Assembly: GCA_020629035.1 (NCBI GenBank)
Contig: JAHDEC010000005.1
Coordinates: 114,026 to 178,025 of the forward strand
Direction: 5' to 3'
Origin: Saprospiraceae bacterium
GTDB lineage: Bacteria > Bacteroidota > Bacteroidia > Chitinophagales > Saprospiraceae
Length of the DNA stretch: 64,000 bases
The notes under the pieces were generated by a model that saw only the letters and a list, made by a program, of their open reading frames with translations, had not been told where the DNA came from and searched no databases. This document shows, piece after piece, positions 61,774 through 64,000 of this stretch (the stretch's first letter is position 1; every line of letters starts with the position of its first letter). The translations under genes were made by a program, and so were the position numbers.

Positions 61774-62973
61774 TTAGTTGTAAAAACTAATGCAATCAGC
61801 CTTAAACGAATTGGATTGTTTTATAATATTGGTAGTTATTAAGGAGGGATAGGTCTTATTAAGAATGGTTAGATACTGATTAAATTCATTTGATTTGAAA
61901 GACCATACTTTATAGGATGTTGAGGCTAAATTGAATGCACAGCCGCTTTGTTTTTTAATTTGAGACCATCTAATCACGGTGGCAAACTCTTTTTTCAAAA
62001 CCTTATCTTTTCCATCGGCAAGGTTTATAATTTCCTCTGGTTCTTTATCATAAACCATGTCATACCATTTTTTAATGAATGGGCTTGATTCTGGAGTTAG
62101 TGGTGTTATGCTATTAATCTCTTTAAGAAAATCGAGGGTACTTTTTTTATCCCTTTCATTCATGGAAAGATCATTCACCATTTGGTTAGTAAGTTGTCCT
62201 AGCTCTCCCATGAGGAATAGCAAAAAGTAGGAAGTAAACACTAATGATGAATTATTCAAATTATCAATACCATATTGTTTAAAGTGGAGATATAACAGAA
62301 ATCCTAAGTGATATGCCTCTAGTTGATTTTTATCCTTTTGAAAGTTTTTTGGTTGGGAACTAGGAATTAATTCATTTAGATAGTTTTCGAGTTTATCCAA
62401 AGAGGAAAAGAATGTTCTAACAAAAATATAGTTCATCAAGTGAGTAATGAGTATTTCTGGCAAGTCATATTTGACCTTAAATTTATCCTCTCTTTGACTT
62501 GATTCAATTTCTTTAAGAGTGTATAACTCTTTTGTATTGTACTCTTTCAATAGTCCATTATAGACTGAACTAGCTTTTAGATAATTATAAATGAACTCCC
62601 CATCCATTTCATAGTTGTATAGGTTTACCCCTGTCAAAAAATCAGAAGCCAAAGAGTTTTCAGAATTTAATTCAAGAATCGAATCCAAGTAATTATTAGT
62701 ATCTATACCCAGCTCAATAGTAAGTTCTTCAAGTTCGTTATAATCAACGTTCCATCTAGGAAGGAATTTTTTCAATCCTTCTTGACTATTTCTAACAATA
62801 TTTATTTTATCTCTGAGGTAACCAATAGATAGCTCGATAGAATTAGTATCTAAAACATAGGCTTTGAATTTTGATTTATATTCAGATACCAATTCCTCTA
62901 AATATTCGGCATACACCATTATTGTTGCTCGATGGTGTTCTCGATAATTGAAATTCTCGATAAAATTCTCCAT
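61774..62973 (-). CDS. Orphan 399-residue protein of the element, function unknown
   Basis: 399 residues, mostly helical by composition and rich in Leu, Asn, Lys and Glu. There is no signal peptide. One hydrophobic stretch near 245 (SLVFTSYFLLFLMGELGQL) could be a buried helix or membrane contact. N-terminal text MENFIENFNYREHHRATIMVYAEYL and C-terminal KQSGCAFNLASTSYKVW match nothing I know. The ATG at 62973 overlaps the final base of the recombinase stop, so it is translated from the recombinase mRNA. Cargo, a recombination accessory or a defence factor are all possible. Confidence 0.7.
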   Translation of the reverse strand: MENFIENFNYREHHRATIMVYAEYLEELVSEYKSKFKAYVLDTNSIELSIGYLRDKINIVRNSQEGLKKFLPRWNVDYNELEELTIELGIDTNNYLDSILELNSENSLASDFLTGVNLYNYEMDGEFIYNYLKASSVYNGLLKEYNTKELYTLKEIESSQREDKFKVKYDLPEILITHLMNYIFVRTFFSSLDKLENYLNELIPSSQPKNFQKDKNQLEAYHLGFLLYLHFKQYGIDNLNNSSLVFTSYFLLFLMGELGQLTNQMVNDLSMNERDKKSTLDFLKEINSITPLTPESSPFIKKWYDMVYDKEPEEIINLADGKDKVLKKEFATVIRWSQIKKQSGCAFNLASTSYKVWSFKSNEFNQYLTILNKTYPSLITTNIIKQSNSFKADCISFYN

Positions 62974-64000
62974 TACTTAAAAAATTCATTTTCAGTTGCA
63001 AATTCAAGGTACTCTTTACTATCAATACAAACATATTCATATAACTGCTTTAAAGTAGAATGTCCAGTTATTCTCCTGACAAATTCAGGACTAATATTGT
63101 TTAAAATAGCGTTAGTAGCAAAACTCCTTCTCATAGTATGTGAGCCTATTAGCTCCCATTTTTCAGTTACTACCTGTCTGCCCTTTTTAACTCTTGATAC
63201 TTTGGTGGTTAACCCTGCTTTTTGACAAAGCTCCTTTATATAATCTCTAAACTTTTGCTCGGAGATAATAGGTAGTTTACCTCCATGCTTGTTAATAATA
63301 TCTCTAACAATAGGTTTTAGGGGTATTGTAACAAAGCCCTCGGTTTTCTCAGCCTTTATTTTGATAACATCCCTTTCATGCTCCGTTGTAATATGCTTTT
63401 CGGATAGTGATTTAAGGTCTATGTATCTGAGAGCAGTATAATAACCAGTAATAAATATGTCTCTGATTTTATCCAATCTACTGAATGGTTCAAGATCAAG
63501 TGCCATGATTTGGTCATACTCAAATTGGAATATGCAAACTTTTGGTTGTTTCACATAAGCACGGTTGCAGTCCTCGTCTCTAAAGTCCAGTAGTGTGTTG
63601 AGTCCTCTTTTAGTAGCGTCATTCATAACTGCCCTTAAACGTTTCATGGTCTTATTGATAGTATTGGCTTCATGGTCTTTATCTACCTCACAAAACTCAA
63701 TAAACCTCAATATGAAGTTCTTTGTCATGTCATTGAACTCTATCCTTCGACCATTCTCTTTTTTCGTCACAAACTCACGTAAAAGATTCTTAGCGTTGTT
63801 ATACTGGACTATTGTTGATGACTTACGGTTAGCTAATCGTTTATTCTCAATGAACTCATCAAAATAACTAAATATGTCGGGTGCGGTCGAAATATGTGTA
63901 CCTCCTAAGAACTCCTTTTTAACCTCAGTTCTGAACTCATTTAGAGTAGGTCTTTTACCTGCTAACTTAAATCTATTACGAACAGTCATAACACTAGATT
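62973..64000 (-). CDS. Tyrosine recombinase (integrase), N-terminus beyond the window
   Basis: At least 338 residues from the first in-window ATG (63989), and the frame stays open to the window edge, so the N-terminal arm-binding domain is probably cut off. A core-binding SAM-like domain (FSYFDEFIENKRLANRKSSTIVQYNNAKNLL, cited in part) precedes the catalytic domain with Arg188 (YTALRYIDL), Lys215, His284 and Arg287 (SHTMRRSFATN), His310 and nucleophile Tyr319 (GHSTLKQLYEYV). All catalytic residues are present. It is the likely integrase of the element and a candidate for using tRNA-Gln as its target. Confidence 0.9.
   Translation of the reverse strand, partial: SSVMTVRNRFKLAGKRPTLNEFRTEVKKEFLGGTHISTAPDIFSYFDEFIENKRLANRKSSTIVQYNNAKNLLREFVTKKENGRRIEFNDMTKNFILRFIEFCEVDKDHEANTINKTMKRLRAVMNDATKRGLNTLLDFRDEDCNRAYVKQPKVCIFQFEYDQIMALDLEPFSRLDKIRDIFITGYYTALRYIDLKSLSEKHITTEHERDVIKIKAEKTEGFVTIPLKPIVRDIINKHGGKLPIISEQKFRDYIKELCQKAGLTTKVSRVKKGRQVVTEKWELIGSHTMRRSFATNAILNNISPEFVRRITGHSTLKQLYEYVCIDSKEYLEFATENEFFK

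Larger units (their letters stand above)
53532..64000. mobile_element. Integrative element, probably inserted at tRNA-Gln (right end outside the window)
   Basis: From the tRNA 3' end rightwards the content changes to a minus-strand core of toprim primase-like protein, RepA-type AAA ATPase, HTH/excisionase-like protein, orphan protein and tyrosine recombinase, with plus-strand cargo nearest the tRNA. This gene order is typical of Bacteroidota integrative or mobilizable elements. No second copy of the tRNA 3' end is found inside the window, so the far attachment site should lie beyond 64000, near the recombinase. No relaxase or conjugation gene is seen. The left boundary at the tRNA is inferred. 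Confidence 0.6.

Overview
The window looks like a chromosomal segment of a member of the Bacteroidota, probably a marine or environmental, low-GC, Saprospiria-, Cytophagia- or Flavobacteriia-like bacterium; the family cannot be fixed from sequence inspection alone. Evidence: at least four secreted proteins plus one gene remnant end in a type IX secretion (T9SS) sorting domain; many promoters carry the Bacteroidota -7 box TAnnTTTG; Shine-Dalgarno sites are weak or absent; ribosomal protein bTHX, DUF2480 and DUF3078 proteins and a RprX/RprY-like two-component pair are present; and ten exported proteins have a predicted signal-peptidase cut directly before Gln.

Layout. Bases 1-53.4 kb are core chromosome. 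1-4 kb: the end of a Crp/Fnr regulator, a flavodoxin-fold oxidoreductase, a decayed T9SS cargo gene, dcd, a phosphopantetheinyl transferase and a lipoprotein. 3-10.5 kb (minus strand): hldD, gcvP, FAH-family hydrolase, trpS, ridA, rpmF-yceD and a CBS protein. 10.7-18.7 kb: the tiny bTHX gene, fumC, superoxide dismutase, a YdjM-like membrane protein, the acpP-fabF-rnc lipid/RNA cluster and pyk. 18.8-23.8 kb: TPR protein, EnvC-like LytM factor, hflX and an M29 aminopeptidase. 23.8-30.5 kb: an ECF sigma operon, a Reeler-like T9SS protein, HAD phosphatase, two-component system, mce and a TSUP transporter. 30.5-42 kb: beta-helix protein, UvrD/PD-(D/E)XK helicase-nuclease, radA, a candidate structured RNA, a TraR/DksA-like protein, scpB, DUF2480, lytic transglycosylase, M43 protease and two tandem Hsp20 genes. 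42-53.4 kb: T9SS Omp28-like protein, glutaminyl-cyclase-like M28 lipoprotein, cysS, polA, DUF3078 outer membrane protein, a second ECF operon ending in an MscS channel, a second M28 peptidase and hpt.

Accessory region. A tRNA-Gln(UUG) at 53468-53539 marks the start of a clearly different region running to the right edge. It contains an HTH/excisionase-like protein, a RepA-type AAA ATPase, a toprim primase-like protein and a tyrosine recombinase cut by the window edge. This is the replication/integration core of a Bacteroidota integrative element, most simply one inserted at the 3' end of the tRNA. Its cargo includes a 597-residue protein with a C-terminal HEPN (ApeA-like) RNase motif, which is the best candidate for an uncharacterised anti-phage or abortive-infection gene. 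A small divergent gene, an orphan 399-residue protein and two secreted proteins accompany it. The gene-poor stretch after the HEPN gene holds three copies of a TTTAAGCTAT repeat and a 149-base nearly continuous imperfect hairpin followed by six T. These are the least explained structures in the window.

Genes that plausibly work together: acpP/fabF (fatty acid synthesis) with rnc; DUF177 with rpmF; the two ECF sigma factors with the genes directly behind them; the HEPN cargo with the mobile element that carries it; and the glutaminyl-cyclase-like lipoprotein with the exported proteins whose mature N-terminus would be Gln.
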